From positions 1 to 64,000 of the forward strand of contig CAVPNY010000012.1 of NCBI GenBank assembly GCA_963706905.1: a DNA stretch of 64,000 nt, read 5' to 3'. This DNA is from CAVPNY01 sp963706905 (GTDB taxonomy: Bacteria; Chloroflexota; Anaerolineae; Anaerolineales; UBA4823). The translations under genes were made by a program, and so were the position numbers. The notes beneath the pieces were generated by a model, which did no database searches, was not told the origin of the DNA, and was given only the letters and a program-made list of their open reading frames with translations. Below, in pieces: positions 33,289 to 42,985 of this stretch (position 1 is its first letter; every line of letters begins with the position of its first letter).

Positions 33289-36200
33289 TCGCGCGGCTGA
33301 TCCGCTGGTCGGTGGCCAACCGCTTCCTGGTGCTGCTGGCCACGGCCCTCCTGACCGCGGCCGGCCTGTGGGGCCTGCGCACCACGCCGGTGGATGCGCT
33401 GCCCGACCTGTCGGACGTGCAGGTCATCATCCGCACCAGCTACCCGGGGCAGGCGCCGCAGATCGTCGAGAACCAGGTCACCTACCCGCTGGCCACGACG
33501 ATGATGTCGGTGCCCGGCGCCAAGACAGTGCGCGGCTTCTCCTTCTTCGGCGACAGCTTCGTCTACGTGCTGTTCGAGGACGGCACCGACTTGTACTGGG
33601 CGCGCTCGCGCGTGCTCGAGTACCTGAACCAGGTGCAGGGCCGCCTGCCGGCCGGCGCCAAGACCGCGCTCGGACCCGATGCCACGGGCGTGGGCTGGAT
33701 CTTCCAGTACGCGCTGGTCGACCGCTCGGGCCGCAACGACCTGTCGCAGCTGCGCGCGCTGCAGGACTGGTTCCTGAAGTACGAATTGAAGAGCGCTGCC
33801 CGACGTGGCCGAGGTCGCCAGCGTCGGCGGCATGGTGCGCCAGTACCAGGTGGTGCTCGACCCGAACAAGCTCGCCGCCTACGGCATCACGCATGCGCAG
33901 GTGCGCGATGCGCTGCTCGCCGGCAACCAGGAGACCGGCGGCTCGGTGCTGGAACTGGCCGAGGTGGAGTACATGGTGCGCGCCAGCGGCTACCTGAAGA
34001 CGCTGGACGACTTCCGCGCCATCCCGCTGGCCGCGCGCGGCGGCATTCCGGTGCGCCTGGGCGACGTCGCCACGGTGCAGGTGGGCCCGGAGATGCGGCG
34101 CGGCATCGCCGAGCTCGACGGTCGAGGGCGAGGTGGCCGGTGGCGTGATCATCCTGCGCTCGGGCAAGAACGCGATGGCCGCCATCGAGGCCGTGAAGCT
34201 CAAGCTGGCCGAATTGCAGAAGAGCCTGCCGCAGGGCGTGGAGATCGTCACCACCTACGACCGCAGTGCGCTGATCGAGCGCGCCATCCACAACCTGTCG
34301 TTCAAGCTGCTCGAGGAGTTCATCGTCGTCGCGCTGGTCTGCGTCGTGTTTCTGTGGCACCTGCGCTCGGCCCTGGTGGCCATCATCGCGCTGCCGCTGG
34401 GCGTACTGACCGCCTTCCTGGTGATGCGCTACCAGGGCATCAACGCCAACATCATGTCGCTGGGCGGCATCGCCATCGCCATCGGCGCGATGGTCGACGC
34501 CGCGGTGGTGATGATCGAGAACGCGCACAAGAAGATGGAGGCCTGGCAGCACGCCCACCCGGGCGAGAGGCTCGAGGGCGAGGCGCACTGGAAGGTGGTC
34601 ACCGATGCCGCGGTCGAGGTCGGCCCGGCGCTGTTCTTCTCGCTGCTGATCATCACGCTGTCCTTCATCCCGGTGTTCACGCTGCAGGCGCAGGAAGGGC
34701 GGCTCTTCGGCCCGCTGGCCTTCACCAAGACCTATGCGATGGCGGCCGCCGCGGGCCTGTCGGTGACGCTGATCCCGGTGCTGATGGGCTACTGGATCCG
34801 CGGGCGCATTCCCGACGAGACGCGCAACCCGATCACGCGCGTGCTGATCAAGGCCTACCGCCCGGCACTGGACTGGGTGCTGAAGTGGCCGAAGGCGACG
34901 CTCGGCATCGCGCTGCTGGTGCTGGCCACCACCGCCTGGCCCTTGATGCGCCTGGGCGGCGAGTTCCTGCCGACGATCGACGAAGGCGACCTGCTGTACA
35001 TGCCTTCGGCGCTGCCGGGGTTGTCGGCGCAGAAGGCGGGCGAGCTGCTGCAGCTGACCAACCGCCTGATCAGGACGGTGCCCGAAGTCGAGCGCGTCTT
35101 CGGCAAGGCCGGCCGTGCCGAGACCGCCACCGATCCGGCGCCGCTGGAGATGTTCGAGACCACCATCCAGCTGAAACCGCGCGAACAGTGGCGGCCCGGC
35201 ATGACGCCCGACAAGCTGGTCGAGGAATTGGACCGCGCGGTGCAGGTGCCGGGGCTGTCCAACCTGTGGGTGCCACCGATCCGCAACCGCATCGACATGC
35301 TCGCCACCGGCATCAAGAGCCCCATCGGCGTCAAGGTCACCGGCGCCGACCTGGCGGCGATCGACCGCGTGGCCGAGCGCATCGAGCAGGTGGCCAAGGG
35401 CGTGCCGGGGGTGTCGTCGGCGCTGGCGGAGCGGCTGACCGGCGGACGCTACATCGACGTGCAGATCGACCGCGCGGCCGCCGCGCGCTACGGCATGAAC
35501 ATCGCCGACGTGCAGGCGCTGGTGGCCGGAGCGATCGGCGGCGAGAACGTCACCGAGACCATCGAGGGGCGTGCACGCTTTCCGGTCAACCTGCGCTATC
35601 CGCGCGAATATCGCGACACGCCGCAGCGCCTGGCCAGCCTGCCGGTGCTCACGCCGATGGGGCAGCAGATCACGCTCGGCACGGTGGCCACGGTATCGAT
35701 CAGCGACGGGCCACCGATGCTGAAGAGCGAGAACGCGCGTCCCTCGGGCTGGGTGTACGTGGACGTGCGCGGCCGCGACCTGGCCTCGGTGGTGGCCGAC
35801 CTGCGCAGCGCCGCGGCCAAGGAGGTGCGGCTCGAGCCTGGCATGAGCGTGGCCTTCTCCGGGCAGTTCGAGTACCTCGAGCGCGCCAATGCGCGCCTCA
35901 AGGTCGTGGTGCCGGCCACGCTGCTGATCATCTTCGTACTGTTGTTTCTGACTTTCAGGCGCTTCGACGAGGCCGCGCTGATCATGGCCACGCTGCCCTT
36001 CGCGCTGATCGGCGGCGTGTGGTTGCTGTACCTGATGGGCTATGCGCTGTCGGTGGCCACGGGCGTCGGCTTCATCGCGCTGGCCGGCGTGGCGGCGGAG
36101 TTCGGCGTGATCATGCTGCTGTACCTGAAGCACGCGCTGCAGGACCGACTGGCTGCCGGCGCCGTGCATTCGCCGGCACTGGTGGACGACGCCATCCGCG

Positions 36201-36430
36201 ACGGCGCCGTGCAGCGCGTGCGACCGAAGGCGATGACCGTGGCGGTGATCTTGGCCGGCCTGGTGCCCATCGTCTGGGGCACCGGTACCGGCTCCGAGGT
36301 GATGAGCCGCATCGCCGCGCCGATGCTCGGCGGCATGGTCACGGCGCCGCTGCTGTCGCTGTTCGTGGTGCCGGCGGTGTATGCGCTGCTGCGGCGCCGT
36401 TCGGCGGCCAGGGTCTCGTTGCCCGGCTGA
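33285..36430 (+). pseudogene. cusA: Heavy-metal RND efflux pump CusA, disrupted by two single-base insertions
   Basis: CusA exports Cu(I)/Ag(I) by proton antiport. The sequence runs MIARLIRWSVANRFLVLLA to KYELKS in one frame, LPDVAEVASVGG to GIAELDG in a second, and EGEVAGGVIILRSGKNAM to the end in a third. An extra G at about 33795 and an extra T at about 34122 explain both shifts; removing them would restore a full protein of about 1,047 residues. Methionines in GDLLYMPSALPG, RPGMTPDK and NRIDMLATGIKSPIG lie where CusA has its Cu/Ag ligands. The rest of the gene looks intact, so sequencing error is as likely as true inactivation. Confidence 0.88.
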
Positions 36431-36514
36431 CGAACGCGGCGCTGTCGATGCCGCCGGATCGATAGCATGTGATGCACCTTCGGCCCGGATCGTCCAACAC
36501 ACCCACCGCCTCAT

Positions 36515-37456
36515 ATGTCATCGACCCTGTCCAGCAGCCATCTCGGCCCGCTTCATCACATCGCCGCCGGCGTGCTCGAGACGGCCTGTCACGTCGACGG
36601 GCCGGCGGACGGGGCTTCGGTCTTCCTGATGCATGGATTCCCCTACGACGTGCATGCCTACGCCGAGGTCGTGCCGCAGCTGGCGAAGCATGGTTGCCGC
36701 GTCATCGTGCCCTACCTGCGCGGCTTCGGCCCGACCCGATTCCTGCGCGACGACACGCCGCGGTCCGGCGAACAGGCAGCGCTCGGCCACGACCTCAGGC
36801 AACTGATGGATGCGCTGCAGGTCGAGCGCGCGGTGCTGGCCGGCTACGACTGGGGCGGACGCGCGGCCTGCGTCGTGGCGGCGCTGTGGCCCGAGCGCTG
36901 TGCCGGGCTGCTCAGCTTCAACGGCTACAACATCCAGGACATCGCCAACGCGATGACGCCCGACACGCCGCGCAACGAGCACAGCCTCTGGTATCAGTAC
37001 TACTTCCACAGCGAACGGGGCCGCCGCGGTCTGGCCCAGGACCGGCGCGGGCTGTGCCGCCTGCTGTGGCAGCTTTGGTCGCCGACCTGGCACTTCGACG
37101 ACGCCGCTTTCGCGCGCAGCGCCGCCGCCTTCGACAACCCGGACTTCGTGGACGTGGTGATCCACTCCTACCGCCATCGCTTCGGGCTGGTGCCGGGCGA
37201 CCCCGCGCTGGCCGGCATCGAAGCCGCGCTGGCCCTTCAGCCGCCGATCGACGTGCCCACGCTCACCTTCGACGGCGGCGACGACGGGGTTCGGCCTGCG
37301 GCCTTGACGTCACAGCACGCGCACCACTTCACGGCCCGGCTCGGTCATGCGGTGGTGCCCGGGGTAGGCCACAACATGCCGCAGGAGGTGCCTGGGCTCT
37401 TTGCCGACGCGGTCCTGTCGCTGGTGCACAGGGCCTGGCCGGGCCGCCTGGGCTGA
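36515..37456 (+). CDS. Alpha/beta hydrolase, epoxide-hydrolase/dehalogenase-like
   Basis: The 313-residue protein has the oxyanion segment LMHGFPYD, the nucleophile elbow AGYDWGG with Asp in place of Ser, and a late VPGVGHNMPQEVP with the catalytic His. An Asp nucleophile is the mark of epoxide hydrolases and haloalkane dehalogenases. The lid region has many aromatic residues (SLWYQYYFHSERG). It is predicted cytoplasmic. Substrate is unknown; its neighbour is a crotonase, which may hint at degradation of an organic acid. Confidence 0.82.
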   Translation: MSSTLSSSHLGPLHHIAAGVLETACHVDGPADGASVFLMHGFPYDVHAYAEVVPQLAKHGCRVIVPYLRGFGPTRFLRDDTPRSGEQAALGHDLRQLMDALQVERAVLAGYDWGGRAACVVAALWPERCAGLLSFNGYNIQDIANAMTPDTPRNEHSLWYQYYFHSERGRRGLAQDRRGLCRLLWQLWSPTWHFDDAAFARSAAAFDNPDFVDVVIHSYRHRFGLVPGDPALAGIEAALALQPPIDVPTLTFDGGDDGVRPAALTSQHAHHFTARLGHAVVPGVGHNMPQEVPGLFADAVLSLVHRAWPGRLG

Positions 37457-37534
37457 GCTGTCCGCCCTGGCCGCGGCGGTCGCCTGCGTGACGCCCTGCG
37501 CAGCGCAGCTCGCCTATGCTGCGCGCTTGACTTC

Positions 37535-38422
37535 ATGGACCCGGCCATGGCCTACCGCACCCTAGACTTGCAGATCGATCGGCGCGTGCTCACGCTCACC
37601 CTCAACCGGCCGGCGCAGCTCAACGCCTTCACCGTGGAGATGGCCGAAGAGCTGATCGACGCCTACCGACGCGCCAGCGACGACGATGCGGTCGGCGCGC
37701 TGGTGGTGACCGGGGCCGGCAAGGCCTTCTGTGCCGGCATGGACCTGTCCGTCGGCGGCAATGTCTTCGGCCTGGACGAGACGCTCGATCCCGGCCTGGC
37801 CGAGCTGGACGCGCGTTGGGACGACCCGGCTATCGTCAACGGCGTGCGCGACACCGGCGGGCGGGTGTCGCTGGCTGTCTACGAATGCAAGAAGCCCATC
37901 ATCGCGGCCATCAACGGCGCAGCCGTGGGCATCGGTGCGACGATGACCTTGCCGATGGACGTGCGTCTGGCCTCCGATCGGGCGCGCATCGGCTTCGTCT
38001 TCGGGCGCATCGGGGTTGTCCCGGAGGCCTGCAGCACCTGGTTCCTGCCGCGCATCGTGGGTCTGCAGCAGGCGCTGGACTGGGTCTATTCGGCCGACAT
38101 CCTCTCGGCCGAGCAGGCGCTGGCGGGCCGGCTGCTCAAGGCGGTGGTGCCGCACGACCGGCTGCTTGACGAAGCCCAGGCGCTGGCTCACAAGTACATC
38201 GACGGCCGCAGCCCGGTATCGATCGCGCTGACGCGCCAGATGCTGATGCGCAACCATGCCGCTGCCCACCCGCGCCAGGCGCATGCCGTGGAATCGCTGG
38301 CCATGCTGCACACCAGCCGACGCGACGGCAAGGAGGGTGTCGCCAGCTTCAACGACAAGCGCGCGCCGGCCTTCTCCGGCCGGGCCTCGTGCGATCTGCC
38401 TGACTTCTATCCCTGGTGGTGA
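37535..38422 (+). CDS. Enoyl-CoA hydratase/isomerase (crotonase) family protein
   Basis: Crotonases stabilise acyl-CoA enolates with an oxyanion hole. The 295-residue protein has LTLNRPAQLNAFTVEM, the first oxyanion segment GAGKAFCAGMDLS, INGAAVGIGATMTLPMD as the second, and FGRIGVVPEACSTWFLPR with the catalytic Glu (GVVPE). A loop inserted after the first oxyanion segment (VFGLDETLDPGLAELDARW) is typical of the longer subgroup often found in beta-oxidation or side-chain degradation. A second in-frame ATG at 37547 would shorten it by four residues. Confidence 0.9.
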   Translation: MDPAMAYRTLDLQIDRRVLTLTLNRPAQLNAFTVEMAEELIDAYRRASDDDAVGALVVTGAGKAFCAGMDLSVGGNVFGLDETLDPGLAELDARWDDPAIVNGVRDTGGRVSLAVYECKKPIIAAINGAAVGIGATMTLPMDVRLASDRARIGFVFGRIGVVPEACSTWFLPRIVGLQQALDWVYSADILSAEQALAGRLLKAVVPHDRLLDEAQALAHKYIDGRSPVSIALTRQMLMRNHAAAHPRQAHAVESLAMLHTSRRDGKEGVASFNDKRAPAFSGRASCDLPDFYPWW

Positions 38423-38536
38423 ATCGGTGCAGGCGCGAGCCGCCCCACGTTCCATACCGGCATCGTGGCGGGCGACACCTGCGGTGCCGAACGCAGCCGC
38501 CTGCGGATCAAGGAGGGCTTCCGGTCGCCTTGCGTT

Positions 38537-39151
38537 CTAGGCCATCTCGGCCACACGCGCACGGCGTGTGCTGACCAGCGTGGCGACATGGCTGAGGAGG
38601 ATGTCGTCGACCCAGGGCTTGCGGTGCACGCCGGCGATGTTGCGGCATTCGTTGAACTTGGCGCGCAGGCCTTCGTGGCCGCTGATCGCCAGGATGGGCA
38701 TGCGTGCGGTCTGGGGACGGTCCAGGCAGGTGTTGATCAGTGTCACGCCGTCCATGTTGGGCATTTCCAGGTCCGTGATCATCATTCCGTAGCGCCCCTT
38801 GTCCAGCAGGGCCAGCGCTTCGATGCCGTCGCAGGCCAGATGCACCTCGTAGCCGGCCGGCTCGAACAGCCTGCGCAGCTTGGCGCGGGCTACCGCCGAA
38901 TCGTCCACCAGCAACAGGTCGGCGACGTGTGGCAGTGCCGGGTTCGGCAGCAACCGCGACTTGGCCTTGATGGCAGCCGTGACCGGATGCGACTGTGCGG
39001 GCGTGGCGCGCTCCGCGAAGGTCGGCTCCATCGCGGCCGAGGTGCTGCGAAGGTTTGCACCATGCCGGCGCAGGGCCATCAGGTAGCCCGCAAGGCCGCC
39101 CACCAGGGGCAGCAGGATCAGCAGCAGCACGTCTTGGATCTGCGAATGCAT
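38537..39151 (-). CDS. Membrane-anchored single-domain response regulator
   Basis: The 204-residue protein starts with a membrane helix (VLLLILLPLVGGLAGYLMAL), a linker of about 55 residues, and a receiver domain from about residue 78: LLLVDDSAVARAKLRRLF with the acidic pair, MMITDLEMPNMDGVTL with the phospho-acceptor Asp, LAISGHE with the switch Ser, and the conserved Lys in HRKPWVDD. There is no output domain. CheY-like proteins are normally soluble, so the membrane anchor is unusual. No histidine kinase is next to it. Confidence 0.82.
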   Translation of the reverse strand: MHSQIQDVLLLILLPLVGGLAGYLMALRRHGANLRSTSAAMEPTFAERATPAQSHPVTAAIKAKSRLLPNPALPHVADLLLVDDSAVARAKLRRLFEPAGYEVHLACDGIEALALLDKGRYGMMITDLEMPNMDGVTLINTCLDRPQTARMPILAISGHEGLRAKFNECRNIAGVHRKPWVDDILLSHVATLVSTRRARVAEMA

Positions 39152-39350
39152 GTTTCAACCTGTCCGATGGAGTGGGATGGGCGCGCGGTCCGCCAGGGCG
39201 GCAGGCCCCTGCGCGAATTTTCGGCCATTGGCAGGGCGTGCTGAACGACATGCACCTGCATGCTTTGTGTCCGAACGTGAATTGGACACGGCGCAACGGC
39301 GACGCATCCGCGCCCGGAGCTCGGCCTGCGGCTGCTCGCGGCAGGGCCGA

Positions 39351-39539
39351 TCAGTTACCACGGGCTTCGGCGCGCTCGCGACACACCTGCCGCGCCAGCG
39401 ACTCGCTGTCGTCCCGTTCGGCTTGACTCAAATAGGGTTCGTTGTTGTTGACCATGTCACTCACGCACTTGTACAGCCGGTACTGGCTGCAACCGGCGAG
39501 CAGCGTCATGGCGCAGACGATGGCAAGGATCCTGATCAT
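39351..39539 (-). CDS. Small lipoprotein
   Basis: The 62-residue product has a classical lipoprotein signal, MIRILAIVCAMTLLAGCSQY, with the lipobox LAGC, and a short hydrophilic mature part with two further cysteines (YKCVSDMV, QVCRERAE). Lgt, encoded in this window, would lipidate the lipobox cysteine. The ATG at 39539 is chosen because it opens the signal peptide. Function is unknown; it diverges from the dehydratase gene at 39702. Confidence 0.75.
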   Translation of the reverse strand: MIRILAIVCAMTLLAGCSQYRLYKCVSDMVNNNEPYLSQAERDDSESLARQVCRERAEARGN

Positions 39540-39701
39540 GGGGGCCCGGCTGGGTTGTCGGCTCCAATGCCGCCGGACGGCGGCCCTCAAAGGGCGCAAT
39601 GTAGCGGACCCGGCGATGCCGGCCTGCTCGGCTTGCGAGAATGGCTTGTGCAATGGCGGCCAGTCGACCGCCATGCACTGCCATCCCCTGGAACCTCTTG
39701 C

Positions 39702-40634
39702 ATGCCCATCCACCACCCGACGCCGCTGGTCGAATCCGACGGCTTCAGCACGCCGGCGCAACGCGTCTGGCTCAAGCTGGAATGCCTGCAGCCCAGCGGG
39801 TCGTTCAAGCTGCGCGGGATCGGCCACGCCTGCCAGGTCCATGCATCGCGCGGCGCGCGCAGGCTGTGGTCGTCGTCGGGCGGCAATGCCGGGATGGCGG
39901 TGGCCTATGCCGGCCGGCAGTTGGGGCTGCCGGTGACCGTGGTGGTACCCGAGTCCACCGGCGAACGCGCCAGGTCACTGATTCGCCGCTTCGGCGCCGA
40001 GGTCGTGGTCCATGGCCGCAGTTGGATGGAGGCCAACGAGCACCTGGCCACGCTGCGCCAGGACGCGGACGCGTTCATCCATCCCTTCGACGACCCGCTG
40101 GTCTGGCAGGGCCATGCCAGCATGATCGCCGAGGCCGCGGCGCAGGGCCCGCGGCCGGACGCGGTGGTGCTGTCGGTGGGGGGCGGTGGGCTGATGTGCG
40201 GCGTGCTGCAGGGCATGCATGCGGCCGGATGGGGCGACGTGCCGCTGGTCGCGGTCGAGACCGTGGGCGCCGATTCGCTCAACGCGGCAGTGGCCGCGGG
40301 CCGGCCGGTGACGCTGGATGCCATCACCAGCCTGGCGACCACGCTCGGTGCCCGCCGGGTGTGCGACCAGGCCTTCGAGTGGACGCGGCGGCACCCGGTG
40401 CATGCCACCACGGTCAGCGACCACGACGCGGTGCAGGCCTGCCTGGACGTGGCCAACGAGCACCGGCTCATCGTCGAGCCCGCCTGCGGGGCCGCGGTGG
40501 CGGTCACCTTGCAGCGCCGGCTGGCGCCGCTGCGCACGGCCGCCAGGGTGCTGGTCATCCTGTGCGGCGGCCTCAGCACCACCTACGTCGATCTGCTGGG
40601 CATGCTCGGGCCGGGCACGCGCGAAGGGCCGTGA
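39702..40634 (+). CDS. PLP-dependent serine/threonine dehydratase-like enzyme
   Basis: Fold-type II PLP enzymes of this kind deaminate L-serine or L-threonine to 2-oxoacids and ammonia. The 310-residue protein has the PLP lysine in QPSGSFKLRGIG, the phosphate-side loop SSSGGNAGMAVAYA, the glycine loop VLSVGGGGLMCGVL and a C-terminal VLVILCGG strand. It matches the short, catalytic-domain-only type without an ACT regulatory domain. ATG 39702 gives a normal N-terminus. It sits alone between the lipoprotein and the hydrolase genes. Confidence 0.85.
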   Translation: MPIHHPTPLVESDGFSTPAQRVWLKLECLQPSGSFKLRGIGHACQVHASRGARRLWSSSGGNAGMAVAYAGRQLGLPVTVVVPESTGERARSLIRRFGAEVVVHGRSWMEANEHLATLRQDADAFIHPFDDPLVWQGHASMIAEAAAQGPRPDAVVLSVGGGGLMCGVLQGMHAAGWGDVPLVAVETVGADSLNAAVAAGRPVTLDAITSLATTLGARRVCDQAFEWTRRHPVHATTVSDHDAVQACLDVANEHRLIVEPACGAAVAVTLQRRLAPLRTAARVLVILCGGLSTTYVDLLGMLGPGTREGP

Positions 40635-40839
40635 CCGCGCTGGACCCATCGATGAACCCGTCGAATCGAAGGGCGATCGTCATCGGCGTGGCCTGCCCGA
40701 GGGCTTTGGCCCCCCGGGGTGAGCAGGTGGTCGTGGGCGGCGGGACAGCGGCGGGCACGAAAGCGATGGGCCCTTCACAATGGTCCGCCGGCGGTACGGC
40801 CTGGCCGCCACCCATGTCCTTTGCGAAGGAGCGCCGCAG

Positions 40840-41559
40840 ATGAACGCAAGACCCATTGTCCTGGTGCACGGCGCTTGGGGCGGCGCCTGGATCTGGCGCC
40901 GTGTGCTCGCGCCGCTGCGCGCCGCCGGCCATGAGGTGCATGCGCTGACGTTGAGCGGCGACGGCGACCGCGCCCACCTGCGCCACCCGGGCATCAAGTT
41001 GGCGCTGCACGTGCAGGACGTGGTCGCCGCGGTGCAGGCCGAGGAACTGCAGGATGTGCTGCTGGTCGGCCACAGCTACGGTGGCATGGTGGTCACTGGT
41101 GCGGCCGACCGGCTGCTGCAGGCCGACCCCAAGGCGGTGGCGGGGCTGGTCTATGTCGATGCCATGGTGCCCTTGCCTGGCGAAGGCTGGGGCGACCAGC
41201 ACAGCGACGAGGTGGTGGCCGCGCGCACGGCCGCGGCACGGGCCCACGACCATGCGCTGCCGCCGCCCGACCCGGCCGACTTCGGTCTCACTGGCGCCGA
41301 TCGCGACTGGCTGCTGCGCCGCCAAGTGCCGCACCCCTTCGGCCCCTACCGCGACCCACTGCAATTCGACGGCGCGCGCTGGGCGGCGCTGCCGCGCACC
41401 TTCATCGACTGCACCCAGCCCGCCTATCCGACCATCGCCGCGATGCGCCAGCGCGTGCGCCAACTGCCCGGCTTCAAGGTGGTGGAGCTGGCCACCGGGC
41501 ACTGCCCGATGGTCACCGAGCCCGACGCGCTGGTGCGGCTGCTGCTGGCCGCGGCTTGA
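40840..41559 (+). CDS. Alpha/beta hydrolase, esterase (salicylate/methyl-esterase-like)
   Basis: The 239-residue protein has VLVHGAWGGAWIW as oxyanion segment, the nucleophile elbow LVGHSYGGMVV with catalytic Ser, and a C-terminal ELATGHCPMVTEPD with the catalytic His. The short cap and HGAWGGAW motif place it near plant-type methylesterases/hydroxynitrile lyases and their bacterial relatives. It is predicted cytoplasmic. The ATG at 40840 follows AAGGAG. Its stop overlaps the next start by four bases (TTGA), so it is coupled to an MFS exporter gene. Confidence 0.87.
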   Translation: MNARPIVLVHGAWGGAWIWRRVLAPLRAAGHEVHALTLSGDGDRAHLRHPGIKLALHVQDVVAAVQAEELQDVLLVGHSYGGMVVTGAADRLLQADPKAVAGLVYVDAMVPLPGEGWGDQHSDEVVAARTAAARAHDHALPPPDPADFGLTGADRDWLLRRQVPHPFGPYRDPLQFDGARWAALPRTFIDCTQPAYPTIAAMRQRVRQLPGFKVVELATGHCPMVTEPDALVRLLLAAA

Positions 41560-42926
41560 GTTCGTCCGAAACGACCCCGTTTCCCGCACCGCTGGTCGGC
41601 AACCGCCGCGCCCTGGTGGCGGTGCTGATGGCGGTGTCGCTGGCCACGCTCGACTCGTCGATCACCAACACCGCGCTGCCGAACATCGCTGCCGCGCTGC
41701 GGGCGCAGCCGGCCGAGTCGATCTGGGTCATCAACGCCTACCAGCTGGCGGTGGTGGCCGCGCTGCTGCCCTTTGCGGCGCTGGCCGACCGCTTCGGCGC
41801 ACGCCGCGTGCACCTGGGCGGCATGGCCTTCTTCGTCGTCGCGTCGCTGGCCAGCGCGCTGGCCTGGAGTCTCCCAGCGCTGGTGATGGCGCGAGCGTTG
41901 CAGGGCCTGGGCGCGGCGGCGATGATGAGCGTGAACATCGCGCTGGTGCGGCAGATCTATCCGCCGCAGCACCTGGGCCGCGGCGTGGGCCTGAACGCGC
42001 TGGTGGTCGGCGTGTCCTTCGCGCTCGGGCCGACGGTGGCCTCCACGCTGCTGGCGTGGCTGCCCTGGCCCTGGCTGTATGCGCTGAACCTGCCGCTGGG
42101 GCTGGCGGCCTTTGCGGCGGGCTATGCGTCGCTGCCGCGCAGCACAGCGCGCGGCCAGCCTTTCGATGTGCTGGCGGCGCTGTTCACCGCGCTGACCTTT
42201 GCCGCGCTGCTGGGCTGCCTGGCCACCGCCGCGCAGCGCGGCGCCTTTGTCGGCGTGCTGGCGCTGGCCGCGCTGGCACTGGCCAGCGGCCGGGCCCTGC
42301 TGCGCCGCCAGGCCGCGCATGCCGCGCCGATGCTGCCGGTGGACCTGCTGCGCCGCCCGCTGTTCGCGCTGTCGGTGGCCACGTCGATGTGCTCCTTCGC
42401 GGCGCAGGGCCTGGCCTTCGTGTCGCTGCCTTTCTTCATCGAAACCGTGCTGCACCGGGCCGCGGTGCAGACGGGGTTCCTGATGGCGCCGTGGGCCATC
42501 GTCGTGGCCGCGGCGGCGCCGCTGGCCGGCCGGCTGTCGGAGCGCTGGCCGCCGGGGCTGATGGGCGGCATCGGCTTGGTGCTTCTCAGCGGCGGGCTGG
42601 CCTCGCTGGCGCTGCTCACGCCCGAGGCCTCCACCACCGCCATCGTGCTGCGCATGGCGCTGTGCGGCGTGGGTTTCGGCCTGTTCCAGTCGCCCAACCT
42701 GAATGCGCTGATGTCGGCCGCGCCGCCCGAGCGCAGCGGCGGCGCCAGCGCCATGGTGGCCATGGCGCGGCTCAACGGCCAGGCCATCGGCGCGGCGCTG
42801 GTGGCGCTGTGCTTCGGCCTGGCCGGCGCGCGCGGGCCCGTGTGGGCCTTGTTGCTGGGCGCCGCATTGGCCGGCCTGGCGGCGCTGGCCAGCCTGGCCC
42901 GCCTGAGGGTGGCCGCAGCAGCCTGA
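41556..42926 (+). CDS. MFS transporter, DHA2 (EmrB/QacA) type
   Basis: The 456-residue membrane protein has the DHA2 features: LATLDSSITNTALPNIA in helix 1 (motif D1), a WVINAYQLAVVAAL segment, motif A GALADRFGARRVHLGG-like (LADRFGARRV), and LQGLGAAAMMSVNIALV. About 13-14 helices are predicted. Such proteins export drugs or small organic molecules by proton antiport. It starts at TTG 41556, overlapping the esterase stop, which suggests that the pump exports a substrate or product of the esterase; that is inference. Confidence 0.9.
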   Translation: MSSSETTPFPAPLVGNRRALVAVLMAVSLATLDSSITNTALPNIAAALRAQPAESIWVINAYQLAVVAALLPFAALADRFGARRVHLGGMAFFVVASLASALAWSLPALVMARALQGLGAAAMMSVNIALVRQIYPPQHLGRGVGLNALVVGVSFALGPTVASTLLAWLPWPWLYALNLPLGLAAFAAGYASLPRSTARGQPFDVLAALFTALTFAALLGCLATAAQRGAFVGVLALAALALASGRALLRRQAAHAAPMLPVDLLRRPLFALSVATSMCSFAAQGLAFVSLPFFIETVLHRAAVQTGFLMAPWAIVVAAAAPLAGRLSERWPPGLMGGIGLVLLSGGLASLALLTPEASTTAIVLRMALCGVGFGLFQSPNLNALMSAAPPERSGGASAMVAMARLNGQAIGAALVALCFGLAGARGPVWALLLGAALAGLAALASLARLRVAAAA

Positions 42927-42985
42927 GCGGCCAGCGGCAGGGTCCGCTAGAGTCGCCGCTTCCCCTTTCGCCCGGAGTGGCCTGA

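Noticed and set aside
33887..36514. A minus-strand open frame of about 875 codons opposite cusA
   Set aside because: Same antisense effect. The translation is His/Gln/Arg-rich without domains, and cusA motifs run the full length of the other strand.
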